Positions 9,532 through 17,748 of a DNA stretch of 64,000 nucleotides are shown piece by piece. The stretch is from Phycisphaerae bacterium (lineage in GTDB: Bacteria > Planctomycetota > Phycisphaerae > UBA1845). The stretch lies in assembly GCA_029260165.1 (NCBI GenBank), contig JAJDDT010000084.1, positions 54,547-118,546 of the forward strand. The letters run 5' to 3'. A model generated the notes under the pieces. It did no database searches, was not told where the DNA came from, and saw nothing but the letters and a program-made list of their open reading frames with translations. Each line of letters begins with the position of its first letter. The stretch's first letter is position 1. A program made the position numbers and the translations under genes.

Positions 9532-11357
9532 GGCTGGCTCGTCAACGCCTCGGCGGGCAGATCCGCAGGCGTGTGCTGCTCGCCCCATCGGGGCTTGAAT
9601 TTGTAGACCTGACCCGTGCGCTCGAAATGAAGATTCAGTTGGCTGAAACCATTGAGCGTCACATAAAGCCCAAAAAAACGGTCGAGAATGCATCCGAAAA
9701 GATACGCATCGCCATCCCCGGCGAAATGATCCTCGTTGAGCGTTACCTCAATCTGCACGCCCCGCAGCGGTGCGCCACGAACCACACGTTGAGTAAACCG
9801 TGAGTTGACCGAAACAATACCATCGAGCATACGCTGCCTTGCCAGCGCCTCCTGTGCGTCGTGCTCGGACAGAAAATCGTAGATTCGAAGCAACTCGCGA
9901 AGATGCTCCACGTCCGTCAGCGAAACATAATTGAGCGACATGTGCGAGATCAGCCGCCAATGCAGCTTCTTGCCGATCGGCGGACAAACAGTGGACGTCG
10001 GTTTGATGATGTTGCGAAACCGAATACCCGGAGGCGAGCTGTCGGTCGGCTCATTGATATCGCCCGCGCGGAGCTCCGTCGGCAGATCACGATTCGTGCA
10101 GGTCAACTCCACCGAAATCGTCTCGTCCTGTGGCAGATCACCTTTCTGCTCTCCGATCACAAACGAGACATAGGTATCCGTTCCCAGACGCGCATCCCCA
10201 CCCAACACATTCGGCGTCAAACGCGTTTGATAGTACGTCGCGGATTGGGAATCCGAAGTCGCCATATGGTTGAACGAATAAAAAGGCTTGATCTCGTAAG
10301 GCTCGACACCGGCCGACGCATTGACACCAAATACCTGATCAACCGAATAAACCTCCTGATGCCGTCGATCCGCAACACCCGACTGCGACGGTTGGATCAG
10401 ATACTGAACCCGATCGTGCCTGAGTCGAATCGGATCCGCAGCCTGATTGAACAAATTGACGATCGGCACGCAATGAAGCCTGATATTGTCGCTACTGACC
10501 GTTGGATAGGATTCCAGCCGGTGGTTGAACGTAAACGCAAGCTCGATCGAACCGCCCTCAATATCCAAAGCAGCCACCGACTGATCCAGACCCGCCACAT
10601 CGACAAACAGGAACCGTTCCTTGAAAACGAAATACTCCTGCAGCAATCGATAACCGACAAACGACCGCTTCGGATACGGCAGCACCGCATCGCGACGATC
10701 AAAACCCGCCGACAACACGCTTGCCCCGGGGAGCAGATGTTCGCTGCGATTCGGCGACTCCGAACCGTCACTGACCGTGATGTGGTCGGTATGAGCAGCC
10801 AGCAGATAATAAATCGTAAACGCGGTTCGGGGATCACCGGCAAGGTGAAGCCTCACCGAATTCAGATCCATGTCCGCCATCGCGGCCTTCGGTGACACGT
10901 CAAGCCATATCCTCAGTCGAGCGGGTCTGGCTGCTTCAGTCTCCAGAACAACCTTGCTGATCCTCCACGGTCGAACCGAAACAGGCCAGGCAGATCGATA
11001 CCGGCAACTCGTTCCGTCGACACGGGCAGATCCAAACTCCGCGTTCTGCTCGACACGATAAGGCCCCTGCATCTGATCAATTTCAGGCTGGAACTCCAAA
11101 ACACTCATCGAGGGAATCGGACGGAGATAATGAGGCCAGAGCATCGACATCATCGATGCCGTGATCTCGGGAAGCTCGTCGTCAAGCTTTTCCCGAACGC
11201 GCCCACACATGAACGCAACACCCTCGAGAAGACGCTCAACGTCCGGATCGGTTCCCCGATCACCAAGCATCCGCGCAATTTCAGGATTCGATCGGGCGAA
11301 TTCCGGACCGACATCGCGGAGATAACGCAACTCGTCCTGGAAATACGCGTTGCTCAT
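9528..11357 (-). CDS. tssF: T6SS baseplate protein TssF
   Basis: A 609-residue TssF (ImpG/VasA), the main wedge component of the T6SS baseplate. The N-terminus 'YFQDELRYLRDVGPEFARSN' followed by 'PEIARMLGDRGTDPDVERLL' and 'MLWPHYLRPIPSM' is diagnostic of the family. The length is normal. A GAGG ribosome-binding site lies 6 bases before the ATG at 11357. It is coupled to tssG by a 4-base ATGA overlap and follows tssE after about 90 bases, giving the common tssE-F-G order. Confidence 0.96.
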   Translation of the reverse strand: MSNAYFQDELRYLRDVGPEFARSNPEIARMLGDRGTDPDVERLLEGVAFMCGRVREKLDDELPEITASMMSMLWPHYLRPIPSMSVLEFQPEIDQMQGPYRVEQNAEFGSARVDGTSCRYRSAWPVSVRPWRISKVVLETEAARPARLRIWLDVSPKAAMADMDLNSVRLHLAGDPRTAFTIYYLLAAHTDHITVSDGSESPNRSEHLLPGASVLSAGFDRRDAVLPYPKRSFVGYRLLQEYFVFKERFLFVDVAGLDQSVAALDIEGGSIELAFTFNHRLESYPTVSSDNIRLHCVPIVNLFNQAADPIRLRHDRVQYLIQPSQSGVADRRHQEVYSVDQVFGVNASAGVEPYEIKPFYSFNHMATSDSQSATYYQTRLTPNVLGGDARLGTDTYVSFVIGEQKGDLPQDETISVELTCTNRDLPTELRAGDINEPTDSSPPGIRFRNIIKPTSTVCPPIGKKLHWRLISHMSLNYVSLTDVEHLRELLRIYDFLSEHDAQEALARQRMLDGIVSVNSRFTQRVVRGAPLRGVQIEVTLNEDHFAGDGDAYLFGCILDRFFGLYVTLNGFSQLNLHFERTGQVYKFKPRWGEQHTPADLPAEALTSQP

Positions 11358-11448
11358 CTATAACCTCGAAACATGCGCCCAAAGACACAGGTCCCGCCGC
11401 CTCATCGGAACCGCATCTGTCACGAAAACACCCCGTGCTGCTCCAACG

Positions 11449-11880
11449 TCAATCCGCAACGTCGAAATAGCCTTTGCCACTCAACTCGGTCTCGTACCAC
11501 ACCCGATGCTGGCCCGATTCGGTGACGAGCGTGGCATCAACGCGAAACGTCAACCCCTGACGCTCATCCTCTTCATCAACGCGACGCGACACGCGCACGT
11601 TTCGCAATCGAGGCTCATACGACTCTATCGTTACCCGAATCGCATCCTCAACCCGACGCTGATAATCACCGCTGCCGATCGTCAAATCCGTCATCGCAGG
11701 CAGCCCGTAATCGGGACAGGTCTCGCACATACCATGACGCGCGTTCAGCAACCGCTCCAACTGCCGCCGTACCGACTCGAGCAATGCGTCCAGATCCTCG
11801 CCCGCCGACGCCTGATAGCGTTCCCGAGACGCCCCCCCACCGCCTGCAATACGATCAAGGAGCGCGCGTTCCCGTCCCAT
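11449..11880 (-). CDS. tssE: T6SS baseplate protein TssE (gp25-like)
   Basis: A 143-residue TssE, the gp25-like lysozyme-fold baseplate protein that starts sheath polymerisation. The N-terminus reads RERALLDRI. A central 'LLNARHGMCETCPDYGLPAM' stretch is the family's 'LLNTR.G.......YGLPDL' signature. The C-terminal 'VEDAIRVTIESYEPRLRNVR' segment corresponds to the 'I...I..yEPRL..v.V' motif. The ATG at 11880 has a GAGG site 5 bases upstream; a 10-codon longer start is possible. It is followed by tssF in the same direction. Confidence 0.93.
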   Translation of the reverse strand: MGRERALLDRIAGGGGASRERYQASAGEDLDALLESVRRQLERLLNARHGMCETCPDYGLPAMTDLTIGSGDYQRRVEDAIRVTIESYEPRLRNVRVSRRVDEEDERQGLTFRVDATLVTESGQHRVWYETELSGKGYFDVAD

Positions 11881-11963
11881 CAAGACCTCAAGGGCAATCC
11901 CGACCCACAAACATCACCGCGAAAACATGCGACCGTCGCCAAACCCACGACGGCCTACCAGCC

Positions 11964-12437
11964 CTAGGATGGCGCGCGCCAGCGATCCGATTCAATCACC
12001 GAGTCAGGAATCCAGTTCCACTCAATTTCCTCGTACACGAAGCTGTATTGCACCATGTGACGATAAGACTCGTTGGCCGGCAGAAAGCTCATCGGCATGT
12101 ACGGACGAATATCCACAACGCGAGCACTCTTCAATATGATCGAATAATACTCCTGCTCAGATCGCGTCGCAGGATCGATCCGATAAAATACGAGGTCCAC
12201 TTGCGAAATGTTTTGACCCGTCGCCATCGCCTTGTTCAAGCCGGGGGTGGCTTTGTCGATTTGTGCGACCACGCGAACCGGGCTGTGAACACGGACGCCG
12301 GTCGCCTGACCATTCGTCAGGTCGACGGGCTGATGAACGTGATGCTCGATTTCAAAGACATCAATCGTGTCCTCACGCCCCTCCTTTTCGCTCGATCCCG
12401 GGTACTCAGCCACTTTCAGATTGCACGGTGTTGGCAT
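11964..12437 (-). CDS. hcp: T6SS tube protein Hcp (TssD)
   Basis: A 157-residue Hcp-family protein, the hexameric ring that stacks into the inner tube and is itself secreted. Supporting text is 'IDVFEIEHHVHQPVDLTNGQ', 'GVRVHSPVRVVAQIDKATPG', 'ISQVDLVFYRIDPATRSEQE' and the C-terminal 'VQYSFVYEEIEWNWIPDSVI'. That last stretch is the typical 'v.f.Y..I.W.w' Hcp ending. A GGAG site lies 9 bases before the ATG. About 260 bases separate it from tssC and may contain a small coupled ORF. It lies directly upstream of tssE. Confidence 0.92.
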   Translation of the reverse strand: MPTPCNLKVAEYPGSSEKEGREDTIDVFEIEHHVHQPVDLTNGQATGVRVHSPVRVVAQIDKATPGLNKAMATGQNISQVDLVFYRIDPATRSEQEYYSIILKSARVVDIRPYMPMSFLPANESYRHMVQYSFVYEEIEWNWIPDSVIESDRWRAPS

Positions 12438-12696
12438 TGGTTATTTCTCCCAAAAATACAGTTGTCACCAAACAGACGATCTCGCCCAACCTCACCATGA
12501 GGCCGACAAACGGATCACCCACAACAACAAACCCCAGCGGTGCAACCGTATCGCGTCTAGAACGGACTCCAAAAGCCCACGCTGTCGGCTCGCACCCACT
12601 CACTCCGAGCGAAAAAATCGCCCGCCGCTTCTCGACACAAATCGTACTGTCTTCACAAATCGACAACGACAAATCAACCGCCGTCGGCGAATCCAT
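12406..12696 (-). CDS. Possible small ORF coupled to tssC (doubtful)
   Basis: A 96-residue frame whose ATG overlaps the tssC stop as TAATG, a classic arrangement for translational coupling. It fills the 258-base gap before hcp and overlaps the hcp start by 32 bases. The C-terminal half is hydrophobic (GFVVVGDPFVGLMVRLGEIV). I recognise no family. Third-codon positions are less biased to C than in tssC. It may be only a spacer that happens to stay open. Confidence 0.3.
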   Translation of the reverse strand: MDSPTAVDLSLSICEDSTICVEKRRAIFSLGVSGCEPTAWAFGVRSRRDTVAPLGFVVVGDPFVGLMVRLGEIVCLVTTVFLGEITNANTVQSESG

Positions 12697-14177
12697 TAGC
12701 TCGGTGGCGGATCAAACTGGCCAACCATGGACAACTCAATCTCCACGCCCTTCAGCTTGAAGTGCGGAATCATCGACACTTCAGACTTGAACATCCCAGG
12801 CTTGCCCGGCACGGGTTCCGCCGTCACCTGAATCTCCTTCAACGGATACTTGGCAGCCAGCTTGTCATCCAGCGTTCCCTGACGACAGTACTGCTTCAAC
12901 CACTTGTTGATCTCGCCGGTCATCTTCTCAGCGTCCATCACGCGACCCATATTCTCCCGCCAGATCACTTTCAAATAATGCGCAAGACGACAGGAAATCA
13001 TCAGGTATGGAAGTGACATGCCCAATCGAGCGCGCGTCTCGTCTTCCTTGCCCTCAGCCGTGTCCGGGAACTTGCCAACACGCTTGGCGGACGGTGCGTC
13101 AAAGAACGCAGCGTTGTCACTCCCCTTACGCATGATCAGCGGAATGAACCCGAAGTTGCACAGGTCCACGTCCATATCCTCGGAGATCAACGTCTCGGTC
13201 GGAATCTTCGTCTGGAACTGACCGGTGGCTTCGTACTGGTGCAACGGAAGATCGGGCACCGTTCCACCACTGTTCGGACCAACCACCGCGTTATACCAAC
13301 CGAAATTGGCAAAACTCTCGGTCATCCGACCCGCCATGGCAAACGACGCGTTACCCCACAGGTACCGATCGTGGTTCTCCGTGCGGATGTCCTCCTGGAA
13401 GGCAAAATCCTTCACATCGTTGTCTTCCACCGTGTAAGGCTTGCGAAGCAGGAATCGCGGCATCGCCAATCCGACATACCGGGAATCATCCGAATCGCGA
13501 AACGCGTTCCACTTGGTGTACTGAGGCTGCTCAAAAATCTCATACATCTCCGCCATCCGAGGCAACCCCTCGAACGACTCCTCCTTCTTACCGAACATCT
13601 TTGAACTCGCACCACCGATGAACGGGCACTTGGCCACCGCAGCCACACGCGATATCTCGCTCAGCAGCTCACAGTCAGGATTGCCGTTGGAAAACTCGAA
13701 ATTCGACACCATCATCCCGTAAGGATTACCGCCGAACGTGTTGTACTGATCGCGATAGACCGTCTTGAACAAACCCGACTTCTGCCAATCCTTACAATCC
13801 TCGAAATCCTCGAGCAAATCGTCTTTTGAACAATTCAGCACCTCGATGCGAATGTTCTGACGGAATTCCGTGTTGTCCACGAGATACCAGAGACTTCGCC
13901 ACGACGACTCCAGCTTCTGAAACTGCTCACTGTGCAGGACTTCATTAACCTGCGCGCTGATCTGTTGATCGATCTCCGCGATGAAATCGTCAACAACCTG
14001 CTTGTTGATCGTCACCTTGTTCAGATCAAGACCCGATGCCTTCTGAACAATGCCCGCAATCCCCTTGCGATACAAATCGCGGTAATCGTTATCGAGATCG
14101 AGACCATCGATCAGCGAATCGACCGCCGACGCCTCAGAAGCGGCTGCCGGTTGTGCTTCCTGGGGTTGTTCTGCCAT
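12696..14177 (-). CDS. tssC: T6SS contractile sheath large subunit TssC
   Basis: A 493-residue TssC (VipB/ImpC). With TssB it builds the contractile sheath in the cytoplasm. Diagnostic segments are 'KLESSWRSLWYLVDNTEF', 'YGMMVSNFEFSNGNPDCELL', 'AAVAKCPFIGGASSKMFG', 'WNAFRDSDDSRYVGLAMPRF' and the C-terminal 'WLKQYCRQ' region. The length is normal. The first 20 residues are an Ala/Gln/Glu-rich leader. It follows tssB after an 80-base gap, in the usual tssA-B-C order. Confidence 0.97.
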   Translation of the reverse strand: MAEQPQEAQPAAASEASAVDSLIDGLDLDNDYRDLYRKGIAGIVQKASGLDLNKVTINKQVVDDFIAEIDQQISAQVNEVLHSEQFQKLESSWRSLWYLVDNTEFRQNIRIEVLNCSKDDLLEDFEDCKDWQKSGLFKTVYRDQYNTFGGNPYGMMVSNFEFSNGNPDCELLSEISRVAAVAKCPFIGGASSKMFGKKEESFEGLPRMAEMYEIFEQPQYTKWNAFRDSDDSRYVGLAMPRFLLRKPYTVEDNDVKDFAFQEDIRTENHDRYLWGNASFAMAGRMTESFANFGWYNAVVGPNSGGTVPDLPLHQYEATGQFQTKIPTETLISEDMDVDLCNFGFIPLIMRKGSDNAAFFDAPSAKRVGKFPDTAEGKEDETRARLGMSLPYLMISCRLAHYLKVIWRENMGRVMDAEKMTGEINKWLKQYCRQGTLDDKLAAKYPLKEIQVTAEPVPGKPGMFKSEVSMIPHFKLKGVEIELSMVGQFDPPPS

Positions 14178-14257
14178 TGATTATGTCTCCTTCAACAACG
14201 CATCGAAACGCGCTGGTTTGCCTTGTCCAAGTCCGACCCAACCGAAACGCGAAATCA

Positions 14258-14800
14258 TTACGCCTCAGCAGGCGGATCTGCGGGCGGGTCAGCCGCACCA
14301 CCTTCTCCACCACCAGCGTCGCCACCACCTTCCGACTTCGAAATCAGTGACACAATCTGATCCCGAACAGCCGGGTCCTTGATCGCGTCCATCAACTGCT
14401 TCTGAGCAGCCTTGTCGCCCATCTTCGGACGCAACGCCTTCATCGCATCGCGAAGCTCAAGCAGGTTTTTCAACTCCGGCACCTGTCGGGCAATCGACTC
14501 GGGACGAAAATCCTTCAGCGTGCCGAATTTCAACGACACCCCCATTTCACCTGTACCCGAAATCCGATCATCGACATTCAGGTCCAGTGACAGGTTGTGA
14601 CTCTGCATCACCGAATCAAAATTCGACTTGTTGATGTCCAGAGGCTCACGCTCCTCGATGGGACGTTTGTCGCCCTTGAGCGTGTAGTCCCCCATCACAA
14701 GCATCCGAAACGGTAGCTCAGGCTCCGCCCCACCGCGAAGCTTGTCCGAAATCGCGATGTTCACCCGCGACTCGCGTGCCTTTGATGCGCCCTTGGCCAT
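14258..14800 (-). CDS. tssB: T6SS contractile sheath small subunit TssB
   Basis: A 180-residue TssB (VipA/ImpB) that pairs with TssC. The signatures are 'ELPFRMLVMGDYTLKGDKRP' followed by 'IEEREPLDINKSNFDSVM', and 'FGTLKDFRPESIARQVPEL' followed by 'LLELRDAM'. The last 25 residues form a Gly/Ala/Pro/Glu-rich low-complexity tail beyond the usual core. It starts about 60 bases after the tssA stop. The gene is complete and the call is firm. Confidence 0.96.
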   Translation of the reverse strand: MAKGASKARESRVNIAISDKLRGGAEPELPFRMLVMGDYTLKGDKRPIEEREPLDINKSNFDSVMQSHNLSLDLNVDDRISGTGEMGVSLKFGTLKDFRPESIARQVPELKNLLELRDAMKALRPKMGDKAAQKQLMDAIKDPAVRDQIVSLISKSEGGGDAGGGEGGAADPPADPPAEA

Positions 14801-14858
14801 GATTCAACTCCTTACCTGATTCAAAAAACCATCAACATGCCCGAAGGCCTTTTTTCAA

Positions 14859-16442
14859 TCACTTACCGCTCGGCTCAGCCGCCAACGCTGCCAGCGGATC
14901 CAGCCGACAAAGCCAGCCAAACGACTCCTCCACCTGACGCAGTCGTTCCGCGTCCGGATCCTTCCTGGACGACGCCAAACCCTTGCGACAACGATATAGC
15001 GCCTGAGCAAGGTCCACAACCAACTCAGGCTCCCATTCGCTGATGTTGTACCGTTCAACTTCCTCGTAGCACTCCTCCAGGAGCGGCGCAGCCAACTGCA
15101 ATCGCTGCGAATCAAAACACAACCGGGCAATCTGCAAGCGCCACAAAAACCGGTCCCGGCGCTGGCTTACCGTCCCCAATCCCTCCTGCAACTCCTTCAA
15201 CGCTTCCTTCAGTTTACCCGAACCCGCCAGTTTACGCGCTTTGTCCGACGCTTCGGTCAACCGGCCATTGCTCGCGCCCCCGCCCGCCCCCCCCCCACCG
15301 TCGCCGCCGGCGGGTAGAACCTCCGACTCAATCCACATTCGCGTTTCGCCACCACAAAGCGGCGTACCATTCGCAAACCGCAATTCAAAAATTCCACTCC
15401 CAAGACGTTGCACCAACGCTCCGGTCAAACCCACCACCGTCTGCCGCGCGTTGTCATACGCCGGTCCCAAACCCTGAAAAGCCGCACAAACATAACGTTG
15501 CAAATCCAACCACAACGGATCGTTCGATCGAAACGCGCCCTCAGCCCCGTTAAGCAAATGATCAAACATTCCATTCGACATTTGATGCGACAGGGCATCC
15601 ACCGTCGTCGCTTCCGGCGATGGAATTTGCGTCCTCGCCTGCTCCGAGGTCGGCAACGCCACCTTCGACCACTTGATCACCCGCACCAACCCATAGGCCA
15701 GCGGATCCTTCGGGTCACCCTTGCGAATAAAGCTGGCAGCCTGAACGACGGCTCGAATCGCAGACCCCGCATCTGCCACCTCGCCCGCACTGAACGAACC
15801 ACCCGCCCCAGCCGGAGCACCCGCCGCTGTTGCAGCCACCCCACCAGACGCCTGCACCGCCGCCACCGGGTCAGCCGCTGGCTTCGGACGCTTACCCGCC
15901 AGCTCCTTGATACCCGATTTGAATTTGCGAAAATCCGGACCGTCGTCGGGCATGCGCTCCACGAGCGCTGCCTCTAACTCCCCAATCCGCACAACACACA
16001 AATCAATCGCGTCAAATTCATTCGATTTGGGCTGATTCTCGCGGAACCAGCCGCCCTCCGAAAACCGGTCAGCCAACGTCTCAATTCTCGCCTTGCGACG
16101 TCGAGGCCTCTGCGGAAAACAATCGTCCCAGAAGTTCCTGACCAGTTCGGTCAGCAAACCCAGAGAAGCCGCCAAACCCGCGTATCCGTGCCGCTTGAAC
16201 AACCCGTGCCCAAGAGCTGCCCCGATCTCAACATCCTTGGACCTGCTCCCCAGAATATTGATCCCCTGCTCCTCAACCTTGTACCAATCCGGTTCGTCCG
16301 TCTCAATGCGACCCAGCTTACCCAATTCCGCAAGCACCTCGATGTACTGCTCGTCGTCGGCAGCATCGATCCCGCACGGCGCATCACCGGGAATCGGATT
16401 CCTCCCAAGGTCGAGAATGGATGTTTCGTTAAACGAAGGCAT
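14859..16442 (-). CDS. tssA: T6SS cap/priming protein TssA
   Basis: A 527-residue TssA. The ImpA_N domain is at the N-terminus ('LDLGRNPIPGDAPCGIDAAD', 'DWYKVEEQGINILGSRSKDV', 'HGLFKRHGYAGLAASLGLL'). A Gly/Ala-rich linker occupies about 205-230. The C-terminal part carries the VasJ-like region ('RMWIESEVLPAG', 'LFLWRLQIARLCF'-like text, 'AAPLLEECYEEVERYNISEW' followed by EPEL). TssA primes baseplate/tube assembly and coordinates the distal end of the sheath. It is followed by tssB. The 246 bases before it, up to tagF, hold no convincing gene. Confidence 0.93.
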   Translation of the reverse strand: MPSFNETSILDLGRNPIPGDAPCGIDAADDEQYIEVLAELGKLGRIETDEPDWYKVEEQGINILGSRSKDVEIGAALGHGLFKRHGYAGLAASLGLLTELVRNFWDDCFPQRPRRRKARIETLADRFSEGGWFRENQPKSNEFDAIDLCVVRIGELEAALVERMPDDGPDFRKFKSGIKELAGKRPKPAADPVAAVQASGGVAATAAGAPAGAGGSFSAGEVADAGSAIRAVVQAASFIRKGDPKDPLAYGLVRVIKWSKVALPTSEQARTQIPSPEATTVDALSHQMSNGMFDHLLNGAEGAFRSNDPLWLDLQRYVCAAFQGLGPAYDNARQTVVGLTGALVQRLGSGIFELRFANGTPLCGGETRMWIESEVLPAGGDGGGGAGGGASNGRLTEASDKARKLAGSGKLKEALKELQEGLGTVSQRRDRFLWRLQIARLCFDSQRLQLAAPLLEECYEEVERYNISEWEPELVVDLAQALYRCRKGLASSRKDPDAERLRQVEESFGWLCRLDPLAALAAEPSGK

Positions 16443-16688
16443 ACCGTCCGCTTCGTCCCCACTTCAATTTCTGTTGTAACAGGCCGCAAGACCTCAGTTT
16501 GCACGGGGCGACAAACACCGTCGGATTGCCGCAAAAAAACGGCCCTCCTGCGACGACAATGTCGCAGCCACCCCAATAATCGACTTGCATGCTCGCCTGC
16601 ATACGCCGCCGCCGGTCCATAACGAAACCAGACCTCGGCACCTCGCACTCATCCCAATGGTCCGATAGTAAAATATGAGAGTCGAAAG

Positions 16689-17678
16689 TCAAGCCGAATT
16701 GTCGCTTCCCATGACAAAATCGATCCACCGCTCAGGCACCTTGCCCATCTCTCCACCCACCCCGTCACCCGACCCCGCATCGACATCATCCACATAATTC
16801 AACATCTTCCCCGCGGGCGTCATCAACAAAAAATCCTCCTCCAGCAAAGACCTGATCGCAAGCCCCATCCACCCGACACCACCATCCCAGCCATCCGACA
16901 GAAACATCGAGCAGACCCGCTTGTCCAACCCCACCCTCGAATCCAGCCAGGCCAGCCAACCCGCCACCTGCACCGAAATGGGCCAACCCCCTGCCACCGG
17001 AAATCGCAACGTCGCCTCGAACGAATCCGATGCCAACGAGGAAATCCCTTTCCCACGCCTCGAAACCTGCGCCAACCACACCCCTTGATCCTTCGTTTTC
17101 ACCCCCGCGCGGACAACGTCAAACCAGTCACCGAAACCGATCTCCCGAGCCTCGCGCATCCAGGAATCGTCCCGATCGTCTTCACCAACCCACGAGACAT
17201 CAACCTCGCGGTTCCCAAACGTATGCTCAAATTTCCCCGGAGAATTCACAAACCGCGACACGTCACGCCGCATATCGAGCAGCCGATCCAACACCCCCAA
17301 CACACCAACCGACTGCCCTACCGTTGTACCCAGCACCATCGAAGTCGGCACACCAACATAAAAACACATCGGAAACGGTCGACCACGCATGTCGCCCCCA
17401 TAATCCAGAATCGCAGCCAGAACCGTCATCTGCGACGCAGGAAGATGCACCACGCAACCCCCCAACGGCAACAACGATCGCTTCAACTCCGCCATCGCCG
17501 ACCGGCTGCGATATACCTCAAACCCCTTCAACACCCAGTCGTTAAACTCCAGACACCAGTCGTCATCACCCGGCGACGCATAATAATCAGGATACGTCGG
17601 AAGCTTGCCAAACCAGTGAACCCGACCGTCCGGCCTGGTTTGAGACGACCTGGATTTGAAAATGTCCGTCCAGCCCAT
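16689..17678 (-). CDS. tagF: T6SS-associated post-translational repressor TagF
   Basis: A 329-residue TagF (DUF2094). The N-terminus 'RVHWFGKLPTYPDYY' followed by 'CLEFNDWVLKGFE' matches the family's 'GwyGKLP..GDF.......F...WD.Wl' start. In the threonine phosphorylation pathway of Pseudomonas aeruginosa TagF holds the apparatus off and is opposed by the PpkA kinase acting on Fha. Here TagF is present without a recognisable Fha or PppA, but a giant kinase-like protein is encoded just outside the operon on the other strand. No PppA phosphatase fusion is seen. The gene sits between tssM (70 bases upstream) and tssA. Confidence 0.88.
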   Translation of the reverse strand: MGWTDIFKSRSSQTRPDGRVHWFGKLPTYPDYYASPGDDDWCLEFNDWVLKGFEVYRSRSAMAELKRSLLPLGGCVVHLPASQMTVLAAILDYGGDMRGRPFPMCFYVGVPTSMVLGTTVGQSVGVLGVLDRLLDMRRDVSRFVNSPGKFEHTFGNREVDVSWVGEDDRDDSWMREAREIGFGDWFDVVRAGVKTKDQGVWLAQVSRRGKGISSLASDSFEATLRFPVAGGWPISVQVAGWLAWLDSRVGLDKRVCSMFLSDGWDGGVGWMGLAIRSLLEEDFLLMTPAGKMLNYVDDVDAGSGDGVGGEMGKVPERWIDFVMGSDNSA

Positions 17679-17748
17679 GGCCTCGACTCACCCTCAAAAC
17701 GCACAAAAACCCACCCAATCAACGATCGCCCCACCAGCCATCCAACGT

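Noticed and set aside
16443..16688. Possible small gene between tssA and tagF
   Set aside because: The only long minus frame overlaps both neighbours and has atypical composition.
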